A stretch of 64,000 bases of DNA from an uncultured Prevotella sp. (GTDB taxonomy: Bacteria > Bacteroidota > Bacteroidia > Bacteroidales > Bacteroidaceae): NCBI GenBank assembly GCA_900539625.1, contig UQCW01000001.1, positions 62,001-126,000 of the forward strand, written 5' to 3'. Under the pieces are notes generated by a model that saw only the letters and a program-made list of their open reading frames with translations, was not told the DNA's origin and did no database searches. Shown here piece by piece: positions 1 to 7,630 of this stretch (the stretch's first letter is position 1; the number at the start of each line of letters is the position of its first letter). The position numbers were made by a program, and so were the translations under genes.

Positions 1-415
1 CTACTAATGTGGCAGAATTGATATACTTTCGATTAGGTCGGATGCGAAACAGATAGGACGCAAAGGCATAATCATAATCCTTTGGGACTATAGCACTTCT
101 TCCAACAAATTTAGGATTACCATTTGTTCGACAAATGAGTACATCATCCTTTTTAAGTTGTAACCCATGATAAGCATCAATATCCAACAGGCTACAATAT
201 TTGTCGGGATGAGAAATGAATGAATAATTAAATTCATTTAATCTCAAGACAGGGTATCCTTCACCCATTTCATTCAACTCTTTCGATGTGCCATATTGAG
301 AGAAATCGATAATTTGTGAGGCTTTTACTGTATTTTTGTAACTAACAGTGTTTGAATTATAAAATTCAGATTCCATCCTCACTATATCGTTTCCAATTAC
401 TCGACTAAAAGGCAC
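1..415 (-). CDS. hsdS: Type I restriction-modification specificity subunit (HsdS), partial
   Basis: The minus-strand reading frame stays open from about position 525 to the left edge and reads like the first target-recognition domain of a type I specificity subunit. It has a MESEFYN segment near the start, equivalent to the common RLDAEYY motif, then a GYPVLRLNE-like stretch and a KDDVLICRTNGNP-like stretch typical of the family. HsdS selects the DNA site for the HsdM methylase and the HsdR nuclease. The start is uncertain. The only ATG in the frame is at 376, which would cut off conserved N-terminal residues. The GTG at 415 follows a GGAG and is chosen here, but the frame also continues further upstream through the end of hsdM, so translation coupled to hsdM is possible. 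The C-terminus lies outside the window. Family assignment is firm; the start is not. Confidence 0.8.
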   Translation of the reverse strand, partial: MPFSRVIGNDIVRMESEFYNSNTVSYKNTVKASQIIDFSQYGTSKELNEMGEGYPVLRLNEFNYSFISHPDKYCSLLDIDAYHGLQLKKDDVLICRTNGNPKFVGRSAIVPKDYDYAFASYLFRIRPNRKYINSATLV

Positions 416-453
416 TTCGCAAATCTCCAGCCCCTCTAACAAAGTCTTGTATC

Positions 454-2508
454 TTACTTCGTCAAAGGGGCACTTGCGAAAAAAGAGAGTTTTTCTTTCT
501 TTGCAAACTCTGCGAATGCTTCAGCGATGCCATCTTGTGTAAGACCTTCATGATTGAATAGGTCATGCTTTACAACAAGATGCCCATGTGTGTCAAGAAG
601 TGGAATAGTATTTCCATTCTCGTCTGTTGTGCTTCGGTAAATCTTATCACCACTATTATCCTTACTTGGCTCTTGCATTGTGGCAAAGAAAATATTGTAG
701 TCCTTTACTCTTGGGCATAACACATCATCCCATTTTTGGACGAACAAGACACTTGTCTTTGTTCCTGTATGGGGTTTAAACACATTACCATGTAATCCGA
801 CAACAGCCAATATCCGACAACGGTCAGCTATGTATTCACGCAATGCCTTATCGCTGCTATTATTGAAACGACCTTGTGGCAGAACAATTGCCATTCTTCC
901 ACCTGGTTTCAGAAAGTCAATGTTTCGCTCCACAAATAGAATATCACGGCTTATCTTAACCTGTGTCTTCAATTTTGTTTTGCGGAATGTGCCATCACTC
1001 ATTTGATATACAGTTTCCCCATCGTTAGTAAGTGCATCTATGAAAGTTGGCTCTTTTTGTACTACAGAAATACCTTTAGGACAAGCCTTTAATTTTTCCA
1101 CAGCCATGTTTCTTCCAAGATCATACTTTGATATAACACGACTTTCCTTGATGTCGCCTGCAAAAGGAGGATTTGCCATTACTATGTCAAATGTAAAATC
1201 ACGATAACTCTTCTTGTCCGCTCTCAACTTTTGCAATTTAAACCAACCTGTACTATACGTTTCAAGCCACCCCGGTCTTTGCACATAGTCGCTTTCCCAA
1301 CGCTCATAATCCAATGTGTTGAGATGCAACACATTAGTTTGCCCATCGCCAGCTATGAGATTCAAGGTACGAGCCACACGTACGGTCTTTTCATCAAAAT
1401 CAATGGCAAAAACATTGTTTTGAACATAGTCTGTACATTCGGCAGGTTTCTGTTCAAGAGTAAAAAGATGGCTACGTTTCAATCCTTTTCTATCCAAGAT
1501 ATTTTGCCAAACATGGAAAATTGTATGAACTGGAAAACCACAACTTCCCGCTGCGGTATCTATCATCTTTTCATCCTCCTTTGGGTTCAGCATCTTCACG
1601 CACATATCTATCACATAGCGAGGCGTGAAATATTGTCCTTTCTCACCTTTTGAATTCTTCGAGATAAGATATTCAAAGGCTTCATCAACGACTTCGAGGT
1701 TAGAATTGAACAGTTTTACATCTTGTAATGAGGCAACACATACAGACAGATGGGAAGGTGCCAATTGCAGTTTGGCATCTTCAGAGAATACACCTGCCCA
1801 TTTTTCTTTGGCTTGGTCGAACAAATCCTGTAGTTTGTCTCTTAGTTCCTCCTCTGTGTCACCATAGTTACGGAATACAAGATTACGGTCTTTCTTGCGT
1901 CCACTCTCCATTTCATCGTAAAGTTTGGTGAAAATCAATTTGAACACCTCCTCAAAGACATCAACGCCAGCATTGGCAAGCACCTCGTCTTCCATTTCGA
2001 GAATCAAGTCTTTCAGTGACTTGCGCTCATTGACAAGCTTGTCTTTCTTGATAAGGTCATCAATAGTCCAACGTTCAGAAATGATGTCTGATAGTTTTTG
2101 GTCGGCACGAGGTATGCTGCTTAAATCCTCAAAATAGTTAGGGTCTTTTCGATGATAGTATGAAATGCTCTTTCCATTGCTCCATACACCAATAGGTGCA
2201 CCTGTAGCATTGCAATAGCTCTTGAGCTGTTCCTTGCCGTCTTTGAGTTTTGGCTTCTTGACTTCTACTATAATAAAAGGTGCTGTTGTGTCTTGTTTAT
2301 CAAAAATAACAATATCAGCACGCTTCTTTTCTCGTCCAAAAGTCACTTCGTATTCCAATTCCATTTTTGATGTGGAATACCTATAATCCTCTATAAGCAC
2401 CAATAAATATAGTTGGCGCACCACTTCCTCAGGAGTCAGTTTTATTTCTTTCTTGCGAACTAAACAAGTGAGATAATATTTACCCCCCCCCATTTGTTTT
2501 TCGCTCAA
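454..2508 (-). CDS. hsdM: Type I restriction-modification N6-adenine methylase (HsdM) with HsdR_N-like domain; main reading frame
   Basis: This frame encodes the modification subunit of a type I system, which methylates adenine in the site chosen by HsdS. The 684-residue frame, read from a TTG at 2508, has an N-terminal domain with a PD-(D/E)xK-like pattern (D65, E82, K84 in an EVKKPK context) like the N-terminus of HsdR. It is followed by an HsdM domain with a GQYFTP motif, an AdoMet-binding DTAAGSCGF motif and the catalytic NPPF near residue 446. The TTG is probably not the natural start. A better start, the ATG at 2596, overlaps the regulator stop codon, but its frame is closed by a TAA directly after a nine-G run at 2483-2491. 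Removing one G joins the two parts into a 713-residue protein with the usual family N-terminus. As sequenced the gene is therefore OFF, or expressed only weakly from TTG 2508 or ATG 2493. Confidence 0.9.
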   Translation of the reverse strand: MSEKQMGGGKYYLTCLVRKKEIKLTPEEVVRQLYLLVLIEDYRYSTSKMELEYEVTFGREKKRADIVIFDKQDTTAPFIIVEVKKPKLKDGKEQLKSYCNATGAPIGVWSNGKSISYYHRKDPNYFEDLSSIPRADQKLSDIISERWTIDDLIKKDKLVNERKSLKDLILEMEDEVLANAGVDVFEEVFKLIFTKLYDEMESGRKKDRNLVFRNYGDTEEELRDKLQDLFDQAKEKWAGVFSEDAKLQLAPSHLSVCVASLQDVKLFNSNLEVVDEAFEYLISKNSKGEKGQYFTPRYVIDMCVKMLNPKEDEKMIDTAAGSCGFPVHTIFHVWQNILDRKGLKRSHLFTLEQKPAECTDYVQNNVFAIDFDEKTVRVARTLNLIAGDGQTNVLHLNTLDYERWESDYVQRPGWLETYSTGWFKLQKLRADKKSYRDFTFDIVMANPPFAGDIKESRVISKYDLGRNMAVEKLKACPKGISVVQKEPTFIDALTNDGETVYQMSDGTFRKTKLKTQVKISRDILFVERNIDFLKPGGRMAIVLPQGRFNNSSDKALREYIADRCRILAVVGLHGNVFKPHTGTKTSVLFVQKWDDVLCPRVKDYNIFFATMQEPSKDNSGDKIYRSTTDENGNTIPLLDTHGHLVVKHDLFNHEGLTQDGIAEAFAEFAKKEKLSFFASAPLTK

Positions 2509-2596
2509 CTATACGGTTCTCTAACTCTGCAATATGCTTGTCGGAGAACAAACTTAGGTCATATTCTGTTCCTTTAATTATGTCTGTTAATTTCAT
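2480..2596 (-). CDS. 5' end of hsdM, frameshifted off by the poly-G tract (38 codons)
   Basis: The ATG at 2596 opens a frame of 38 residues that begins MKLTDIIKGTEYDL, runs through HIAELENRIVERKTN and ends GGG-stop, the three glycines being the nine-G run. This sequence matches the known N-terminus of HsdM proteins of this kind, and its natural continuation (KYYLTCLVR) lies in the next frame. The ATG overlaps the TGA of the upstream XRE gene as ATGA, which supports it as the real initiation site. The 38-residue product alone is unlikely to be functional. Confidence 0.8.
   Translation of the reverse strand: MKLTDIIKGTEYDLSLFSDKHIAELENRIVERKTNGGG
2483..2491 (-). repeat. Poly-G tract (nine G on the coding strand) within hsdM
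   Basis: Nine consecutive C on the plus strand (G on the coding strand) lie 105 bases into hsdM as counted from the ATG at 2596. Runs of this length are prone to slipped-strand mispairing. With 8 or 11 G the ATG frame joins the methylase frame. With 9, as here, it stops immediately after the run. A miscount of the run during sequencing would give the same appearance. Confidence 0.85.
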
Positions 2597-2796
2597 TGCG
2601 TATCTATTTTATTTGAAACAAGAAGCTCTCTAATGTCCACGTCCAAAATTTCAGCAATTTTGTACGGTATAGGTATCGGTGGCTGAACTTTATTTGTAGC
2701 GTATAGATTTACCATATTAAATGTTTTGCCAAGCCGATGTGCCAAATCTGTTTGACTGACACCTTTGCGTTCAAGAATCTCCTTAATTCTGTTCAT
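2593..2796 (-). CDS. XRE-family helix-turn-helix regulator of the restriction-modification locus
   Basis: This encodes a protein of about 67 residues consisting of a single Cro/CI-type helix-turn-helix: RIKEILERKGVSQTDLAHRL followed by a recognition-helix segment and PIPYKIAEILDVDIREL. This form is typical of small autoregulators (C-protein-like) of restriction systems. The start is taken as the ATG at 2796 (MNRIKEIL). An upstream in-frame codon at 2826 adds ten residues unlike the family and overlaps the promoter -7 box. The stop overlaps the hsdM ATG by four bases (ATGA), so the two genes are probably translationally coupled. The function as controller of this hsd operon is inferred from position. 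Confidence 0.8.
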   Translation of the reverse strand: MNRIKEILERKGVSQTDLAHRLGKTFNMVNLYATNKVQPPIPIPYKIAEILDVDIRELLVSNKIDTQ

Positions 2797-2823
2797 TTTA
2801 TCTTGATTTTGAATTTGCCACTG

Positions 2824-2831
2824 CAAAGGTA
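2824..2831 (-). promoter_or_regulatory. Bacteroidetes -7 box (TACCTTTG) for the XRE-hsdM operon
   Basis: TACCTTTGC on the minus strand fits the TAnnTTTG -7 consensus and lies 28 bases upstream of the ATG at 2796. No good -33 TTTG is seen at the usual 19-21 nt spacing, which may indicate a regulated promoter. Confidence 0.5.
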
Positions 2832-3133
2832 CACAATTTTATTTGGTATTTTAGCTTATATCTTGAAAATTTATATTAAATTTGCATATGAAAAGAGTTG
2901 TTTGACAGCAAACATACGCATATTGCAGAAATTAGGACTATTGCCAAATCATTACCTCTATCGAGGTAATACACTCATAAATAGCTCATTTTAAGCTGTT
3001 CAGCAGATTTTAGTGTAATTTTTAAAAAAACGAGTGCCGCCGCTCCCCTCTGCAGTCTCGCTGAATCCGTCGCGTTCAGGTGCTTGCTATTTGGGGAGAA
3101 TTGTAAGTCCGAAATGAGCGCGTGGAAGACAAA
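2832..3133. other. Intergenic region without a recognisable gene
   Basis: Apart from the inverted repeat at 2951-2970, only an AT-rich stretch is seen. There is no convincing ORF or RNA gene. Confidence 0.6.
2951..2970. promoter_or_regulatory. Perfect 8-bp inverted repeat upstream of the XRE gene
   Basis: ATTACCTC and GAGGTAAT face each other across a 4-base spacer, about 155 bp upstream of the XRE start. It could be an operator for a small HTH regulator. It has no T-run on either side, so it is less likely to be a terminator. The role is inferred. Confidence 0.35.
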
Positions 3134-3171
3134 AAGCCTCCACACCCATTGAAAAATAGGTGTGGAGGCTT
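3134..3171 (-). terminator. Rho-independent terminator after the OmpH-like gene
   Basis: A perfect 13-bp stem (AAGCCTCCACACC with its complement) encloses a 12-base loop. On the minus strand the stem is followed by TTTTT-rich sequence (…GGCTTTTTGTC), 75 bases after the OmpH-like stop codon. Confidence 0.85.
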
Positions 3172-3245
3172 GCTATTTTTATGCGCGTGGCGCTGGCGAG
3201 GCGGGGCGGCAAATAAAGTTGCGTGCGGCCTGCTTGCCGTATGTT

Positions 3246-3812
3246 TTATTTCTTATAGCGCTTGTTGAGACCCGCTGCAACCTCGTCCGTTATGTCCATG
3301 CCCTTCTCGGCATAGAGTGTAACGGCCTTGTTCAGGATCAGCGTGTAGTGCTTCGTCTTGTTGTATTCCGAGAGGAAGTTGTCGAGGCTGTCTTGCAGGG
3401 CCTTGCTAAACTGCGCCTCCATCGCGTCTTTCTCTTTTTGCGCCTCTTCGCAGTATTTGGCGTAGGCCTCCTGCTGGCGCTGGATTTTAGACACCTCCGC
3501 TTTGTATTGCGCTTCGCTGGTGATGCTTCCGTTTTGCATGCGTTGCTGCAGGCTGACTTGCATTTGCTGCAGGGCCTGTTCCCTTTGTCGAATGACGTCT
3601 TGATATCCTTTGACTTTCGCTTCCAGTTGGGATTTCGCGTCGATGTAATACTGGTATTTGTTTTGCAGGGAATCTACGTCAACGTAAGCGATTTTTGTCG
3701 CTGCGCTGGAGGCCGTGGCGTTTGCCGCCTCAAGGTTGTTCTTTTTGTCGCCTCCGCAGGCCGCTGTGAGGGCGGCGAGGGGGAGGATGAGTAAGAATGG
3801 TTTGATGGTCAT
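3246..3812 (-). CDS. OmpH/Skp-family periplasmic chaperone-like lipoprotein
   Basis: The 188-residue protein has a lipoprotein signal (hydrophobic LLILPLAALTAAC, with Cys at about residue 19). A low-complexity linker is followed by the OmpH hallmark start IAYVDVDSLQNKY. A long coiled coil rich in Q, K and E (about residues 60-135, with motifs such as QQMQVSLQQRM) precedes a C-terminal segment that closes the Skp-like tentacle. Skp/OmpH proteins hold unfolded outer-membrane proteins in the periplasm. Lipid anchoring is common for the Bacteroidetes versions. The gene stands alone with its own terminator at 3134-3171. A copy of the palindromic repeat (3869-4048) lies just upstream and may separate it from the next minus-strand gene. 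Family assignment is strong; the substrate is unknown. Confidence 0.88.
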   Translation of the reverse strand: MTIKPFLLILPLAALTAACGGDKKNNLEAANATASSAATKIAYVDVDSLQNKYQYYIDAKSQLEAKVKGYQDVIRQREQALQQMQVSLQQRMQNGSITSEAQYKAEVSKIQRQQEAYAKYCEEAQKEKDAMEAQFSKALQDSLDNFLSEYNKTKHYTLILNKAVTLYAEKGMDITDEVAAGLNKRYKK

Positions 3813-3868
3813 GTTTTTGCTGTTTTTTATGGGGTAGGCAAAATGGCTTCGGCCTGCCTGCCTGTTTT

Positions 3869-4048
3869 GTAATGGTAAAAAAATAACTTGACCAATTTTG
3901 TGAAGTAAGGAGTTATTTCTTATGCCCTGTCTTTTTGCCGCTTTTGAAATTTGTCATCGGTCACATAGCCCGCTATGCTCCCTCTTCCAAATTCCAAAAC
4001 CAACAAAAATACAGGTCAAAATTGGTCAACTTATTCTTTCACCATTAC
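3869..4048 (-). repeat. Palindromic dispersed repeat PR1, copy A (long form)
   Basis: Imperfect ~33-bp terminal inverted repeats (GTAATGGTAAAAAAATAAC… and, inverted, GTAATGGTGAAAGAATAAG…) bound a ~180-bp element. It contains the core shared with the other copies (…CATAAGAAATAA…) plus an extra ~85 bp that includes CATAGCCCGCTATG. The same extra segment is present in copy E (54916-55105). The element ends two bases before the stop codon of the 68-residue membrane protein. Confidence 0.8.
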
Positions 4049-4049
4049 T

Positions 4050-4256
4050 TTATGAATTTTTTTCGTTAACTTTGAATCTGTTTTCGCGGCGTTCCTCCGC
4101 GTCCAGCGATTGGGCGCAGTGGATGCCGCGTGCGTGCATGGCTTTGTTCCCGTCAACGTGTGTGTGAACGAATTTCCGTCCGAAGAAAAGACGGACGCAC
4201 AGAAAGATGAGACTGATTGCAATTATTAACAATGTAAGGATGAATATGTGCCACAT
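4050..4256 (-). CDS. Small conserved Bacteroidetes membrane protein (68 aa)
   Basis: One N-terminal transmembrane segment (IFILTLLIIAISLIFLCVRL) is followed by a short soluble tail with the pattern F-x-x-THVDGNKAM-x-x-x-GI-x-CAQS-x-D. The tail resembles a widespread unnamed Bacteroidales small-protein family in which GGNKAL, GI.CAQSQD and a basic end are conserved. That similarity is recalled, not computed. The ORF has an excellent promoter directly upstream (4321-4352), which supports expression. It is not part of an obvious operon. Its stop codon abuts a palindromic repeat. The function is unknown; a scaffold or regulatory role at the inner membrane would be a guess. Confidence 0.72.
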   Translation of the reverse strand: MWHIFILTLLIIAISLIFLCVRLFFGRKFVHTHVDGNKAMHARGIHCAQSLDAEERRENRFKVNEKNS

Positions 4257-4320
4257 TTCTTTATAATTTTGCTGATGAATGCCGTGTGCGTGTTGCTCTT
4301 GTCGCTGGTGATCAATGGCA

Positions 4321-4352
4321 CAAAATTAGTGTAAAGCTGGCAAAGGAGCAAA
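4321..4352 (-). promoter_or_regulatory. Bacteroidetes promoter: TTTG-N20-TAATTTTG
   Basis: Read on the minus strand, the -33 TTTG (4352-4349) and -7 TAATTTTG (4328-4321) are separated by exactly 20 bases, the consensus arrangement for the primary Bacteroidetes sigma factor. It lies about 65 bases upstream of the start codon of the 68-residue protein. Confidence 0.75.
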
Positions 4353-4499
4353 TAAATTGCGATGGTATTTGCATCGGCTACGGTTTTCCGGAGATACGTA
4401 TGGGCTTTTCGGGAGATTCTGCTGGCGGACTGGCCTTCGTTTGGACGTGTTCTGCTGGCCGTGCCGCACGTGTATAAAGCTATTTAAAAAACAAAACTC

Positions 4500-5954
4500 A
4501 TGAATAATTCGATTAAGTTAGAGCCTCAGGCTGTGTTTGAATGTTTTAAGGAAGTCAATGGCGTGCCGCGTCCGTCAAAGCATGAAGAAAAGATGATTGC
4601 GTTTCTTCAGGATTTCGGACGTAAGCACGGTTTGGAAACGGAGGTGGACGAGACTGGCAACGTGATTATCAGAAAGCCGGCCACCAAGGGAATGGAACAT
4701 TTGCCGATGGTGGCTGTTCAGAGCCACATGGACATGGTGTGTGAATCGAATGACCCGAATTTTGATTTTGAGAACTCTCCGATTGAAACTTATATTGACG
4801 GCGAATGGTTGAAGGCCAAGGGCACGACGCTGGGCGCAGACGACGGTATCGGCGTTGCTATGGAAATGGCGCTGCTGAAGGCTGATGACATCGAGCACGG
4901 ACCGCTTGAGTGTGTGTTTACACGCGACGAGGAAACGGGACTGACTGGCGCAGTCGGCATGAAGCCGGGATTCATGAAAGGAAAGTTGCTCATCAATCTT
5001 GACTCGGAAGACGAGGGGCAGATTTTCGTGAGCTGCGCGGGTGGTGCCAGAACAACGGCCACTTTCCCTTATGAAAGCGAAAGGCTGCCAGAGAATTACT
5101 ATTTTTTCAAGGTGACTGTTGACGGCTTGAAGGGCGGACACTCTGGCGACCATATTAATAAGAAACTTGCCAACGCCAACAAAATTCTCGTTAGATTCCT
5201 CTGCGACGAGATGGAGAAGACGGATTTGCGCCTAATTGATATCCAGAGCGGTGGCAAGCATAATGCCATTCCTCGTGCGGGCTATGCCGTTTGCGCTGTG
5301 CCGTTCGAGAAGAAGGAGGCGGTTCGCATGGATCTCAATCGCTTTGCTGCCGACGTTGAAGAGGAATTTCAGCAGACGGAAAAGAATATCTCCATCGACA
5401 TGCAGAGCGTGCCTGCCGTTGAAACTGGAATGGAAAAGCAGGCCGCGCGTCGCATGTTGCTCGCCTTGCGTGCTGTTCACAACGGCGTGTTTGCCATGAG
5501 TCAGGATTTGGACTGGCTGGTGGAAACATCGTCAAATCTGGCAAGCATCAACCGCAAGGGAGATGTTGTTGAGGTCGTGACCAGTCAGCGCAGCAGTGTG
5601 GCCAGTGCGCGTGAAAATATGAGTGCCACGGTGCGTGCAGCCTTTGAACTTGGTGGCGCGGAAGTGGTGACCAACGAGGGCTATCCTGGATGGAAGATGA
5701 ATCCGAACAGTGTCCTCCTCAAAGTGGCAAAGGAAAGTTATGAAAGGGTGTTCAACAAAGAGCCCCAGATCCTGGCCATCCATGCCGGTTTGGAGTGCGG
5801 CCTTTTCAGTGAGAAATATCCCGAGCTCGACATGGTCAGCTTCGGACCAACGCTTCGCGGCGTGCACTCTCCTGAGGAGCGCCTGCTCATCCCGACAGTC
5901 AAGATGGTTTGGGACCACTTGCTGGATATTTTGAAGCATCTCCCGGTTGAGTAA
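4500..5954 (+). CDS. pepD: Aminoacyl-histidine dipeptidase (M20 family, PepD-like)
   Basis: This is a cytosolic two-zinc dipeptidase that cleaves Xaa-His and other dipeptides. The 484-residue length matches the PepD family. The metal-site motifs are intact: SHMDM (H76, D78), GADDGIG (D114/D115), RDEETG (the general-base Glu at 144-145) and LDSEDEG near 168. A lid/dimerisation domain occupies about residues 205-370, with KGGHSGD carrying the family histidine. The final zinc histidine is expected in the C-terminal GVHSPEE stretch. The start is the ATG at 4500, directly followed by the family-typical LEPQAVFECFKEVNGVPRPS. The next gene starts 109 bases downstream on the same strand. Confidence 0.95.
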   Translation: MNNSIKLEPQAVFECFKEVNGVPRPSKHEEKMIAFLQDFGRKHGLETEVDETGNVIIRKPATKGMEHLPMVAVQSHMDMVCESNDPNFDFENSPIETYIDGEWLKAKGTTLGADDGIGVAMEMALLKADDIEHGPLECVFTRDEETGLTGAVGMKPGFMKGKLLINLDSEDEGQIFVSCAGGARTTATFPYESERLPENYYFFKVTVDGLKGGHSGDHINKKLANANKILVRFLCDEMEKTDLRLIDIQSGGKHNAIPRAGYAVCAVPFEKKEAVRMDLNRFAADVEEEFQQTEKNISIDMQSVPAVETGMEKQAARRMLLALRAVHNGVFAMSQDLDWLVETSSNLASINRKGDVVEVVTSQRSSVASARENMSATVRAAFELGGAEVVTNEGYPGWKMNPNSVLLKVAKESYERVFNKEPQILAIHAGLECGLFSEKYPELDMVSFGPTLRGVHSPEERLLIPTVKMVWDHLLDILKHLPVE

Positions 5955-6063
5955 TGATTACTTATCCCGTTGCGCTTCGACGTGTGAAAAAGAATGACGG
6001 TCGGAGTGTATGGGTTAATCTGTTTTGAACGTGTACTTATACAAACATTTGCCACACAATGTG

Positions 6064-7566
6064 ATGGAGCTGAAGCTGTCCTTCTTTCAGAGGGGTGGCT
6101 TCTTGCTCGTATTATGTGGAATGCTGCTGGGCGCGTGTATGAGCGACGATGAATACTCCATGTCGCCCGCTGATCGTTTGGCTTTTTCTGCAGACACCGT
6201 CAGTTTCGACACGGTGTTTAGCGGCCAGCCAACCACGACGAGCTCTTTTGAGGTGTATAATCCCACGAGAAAGTCGATTCGACTGAAAAATGTGTATCTG
6301 GAGGGAGAGGGAAATTCCGTGTTTCGCGTGAATGTTGACGGTGTGTTCCTGGAAAACGGACGTCTGTCGGGCTCGGAGGTGGAGATACCTGCAAGGGATT
6401 CCATACGCATTTTTGTCATGGCGAACATCGCTGACCAGGGTACGAGCGATGTCAAGAAATGGGAAGACAAACTGGTGTTGCAAACGGAAGGCGGTGCGGA
6501 AGACCGTATCGTGCTGGAGGCATGCAGCCAGGATGCAAGGCGCCTGAATGCCCTCGTGCTGGACAAGGATACGGTGTTTTCCAGTGCGTTGCCCTATATC
6601 GTCAAAGATAGTCTGGTTGTCGACGAGAACGCAACGCTGACTTTGCCCGCGGGATGTCAGTTGTTTTTCAGCGCCGGCGCGTCGCTGATAGTTCGCGGCA
6701 CGTTGCATGCCGAAGGCACTTTGGCCGCGAAGGTTTTGATGCGCGGTGAACGCACTGACTATATGTTTCCCAACCAACCGTACGACCGTGTTCCAGGACA
6801 ATGGGGTGGGGTGGTGTTTAAGGCGGAAAGTCATGACAACCGCTTGAACTTCTGCGACATCCACAGCGGAGAGAACGGCATCAGATGTGAAGGTGGGGAC
6901 GATATTTCTCAGGAAAAACTGCGGATGGAAAACACCATTCTGCACAATATGAGCGGCGATGGCTTGTATGCCAAGGCCTCGAAGGTGTTTGTCGGGAACT
7001 CCCAGATAACCAACTGTGGCGGGAACTGCGTCACGCTGTTGGGGGGCGATAACACTTTCGTTCATGCCACCATCGGCAATTTCTATGTGTTTGCGGGCGG
7101 CCGCGGCAAGGCGCTGCATTACTCAAACTACATGGGCGAGGAGGTGGTGTCTCTAAACAAGGCGACTTTTCTCAATTGCATCGTGACGGGCTATTCTGAT
7201 GACGAAATCATTGGTGACGCCTCTGCGGAGCATGCCGATGCACCCTTTGAATTTTTCTTCCAGAATTGTTTGCTTGACACGCCGCCAGTTGAAGACGAGA
7301 GAATCGTCAACTGCTTCTGGGACAGGAAGGAAGAAGGAAATGAGGTGTGGCGTGAGGACAATTTTTCGCCGGCGTTCGACCTCAAGCGTCTTATCTTCAG
7401 TTTTACGCTGAACGCGAAATCCCAGGCTGTCGGCAATGCCGACGTGGCAATCAGTAGGCAGTATTATCCGACGGACATGAACGGGAAAAGCCGACTGGAC
7501 GGCGATGCTTCTGATATCGGATGTTTGCAGTATCTGGAGGCGGAAGAGGGGAGTGAAGAAAAATGA
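6064..7566 (+). CDS. Lipoprotein with right-handed beta-helix fold
   Basis: This is predicted to be an exported lipoprotein. The ATG at 6064 begins a signal peptide with lipobox (LLVLCGMLLGAC); an upstream codon at 6025 would add 13 residues before the signal and is rejected. After the lipobox, a beta-sandwich-like region (FDTVFSG…SFEVYNPTRKSIRLKNV, about 40-160) precedes a beta-helix with repeated short strands and HSGENGIRCEG, NTILHNMSGDG and NSQITNCGG turns (about 200-380). This arrangement is common in Bacteroidetes surface proteins annotated 'right-handed parallel beta-helix'. The partner or substrate is unknown; no catalytic residues are evident. It lies between pepD and dnaB, with 65 bases to the dnaB start. 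Confidence 0.75.
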   Translation: MELKLSFFQRGGFLLVLCGMLLGACMSDDEYSMSPADRLAFSADTVSFDTVFSGQPTTTSSFEVYNPTRKSIRLKNVYLEGEGNSVFRVNVDGVFLENGRLSGSEVEIPARDSIRIFVMANIADQGTSDVKKWEDKLVLQTEGGAEDRIVLEACSQDARRLNALVLDKDTVFSSALPYIVKDSLVVDENATLTLPAGCQLFFSAGASLIVRGTLHAEGTLAAKVLMRGERTDYMFPNQPYDRVPGQWGGVVFKAESHDNRLNFCDIHSGENGIRCEGGDDISQEKLRMENTILHNMSGDGLYAKASKVFVGNSQITNCGGNCVTLLGGDNTFVHATIGNFYVFAGGRGKALHYSNYMGEEVVSLNKATFLNCIVTGYSDDEIIGDASAEHADAPFEFFFQNCLLDTPPVEDERIVNCFWDRKEEGNEVWREDNFSPAFDLKRLIFSFTLNAKSQAVGNADVAISRQYYPTDMNGKSRLDGDASDIGCLQYLEAEEGSEEK

Positions 7567-7630
7567 CTGATATGTTCTGACCCTCTGCTTGGGCAGGCTT
7601 ATCTACTTACGAACAACAACAAGCATAACA

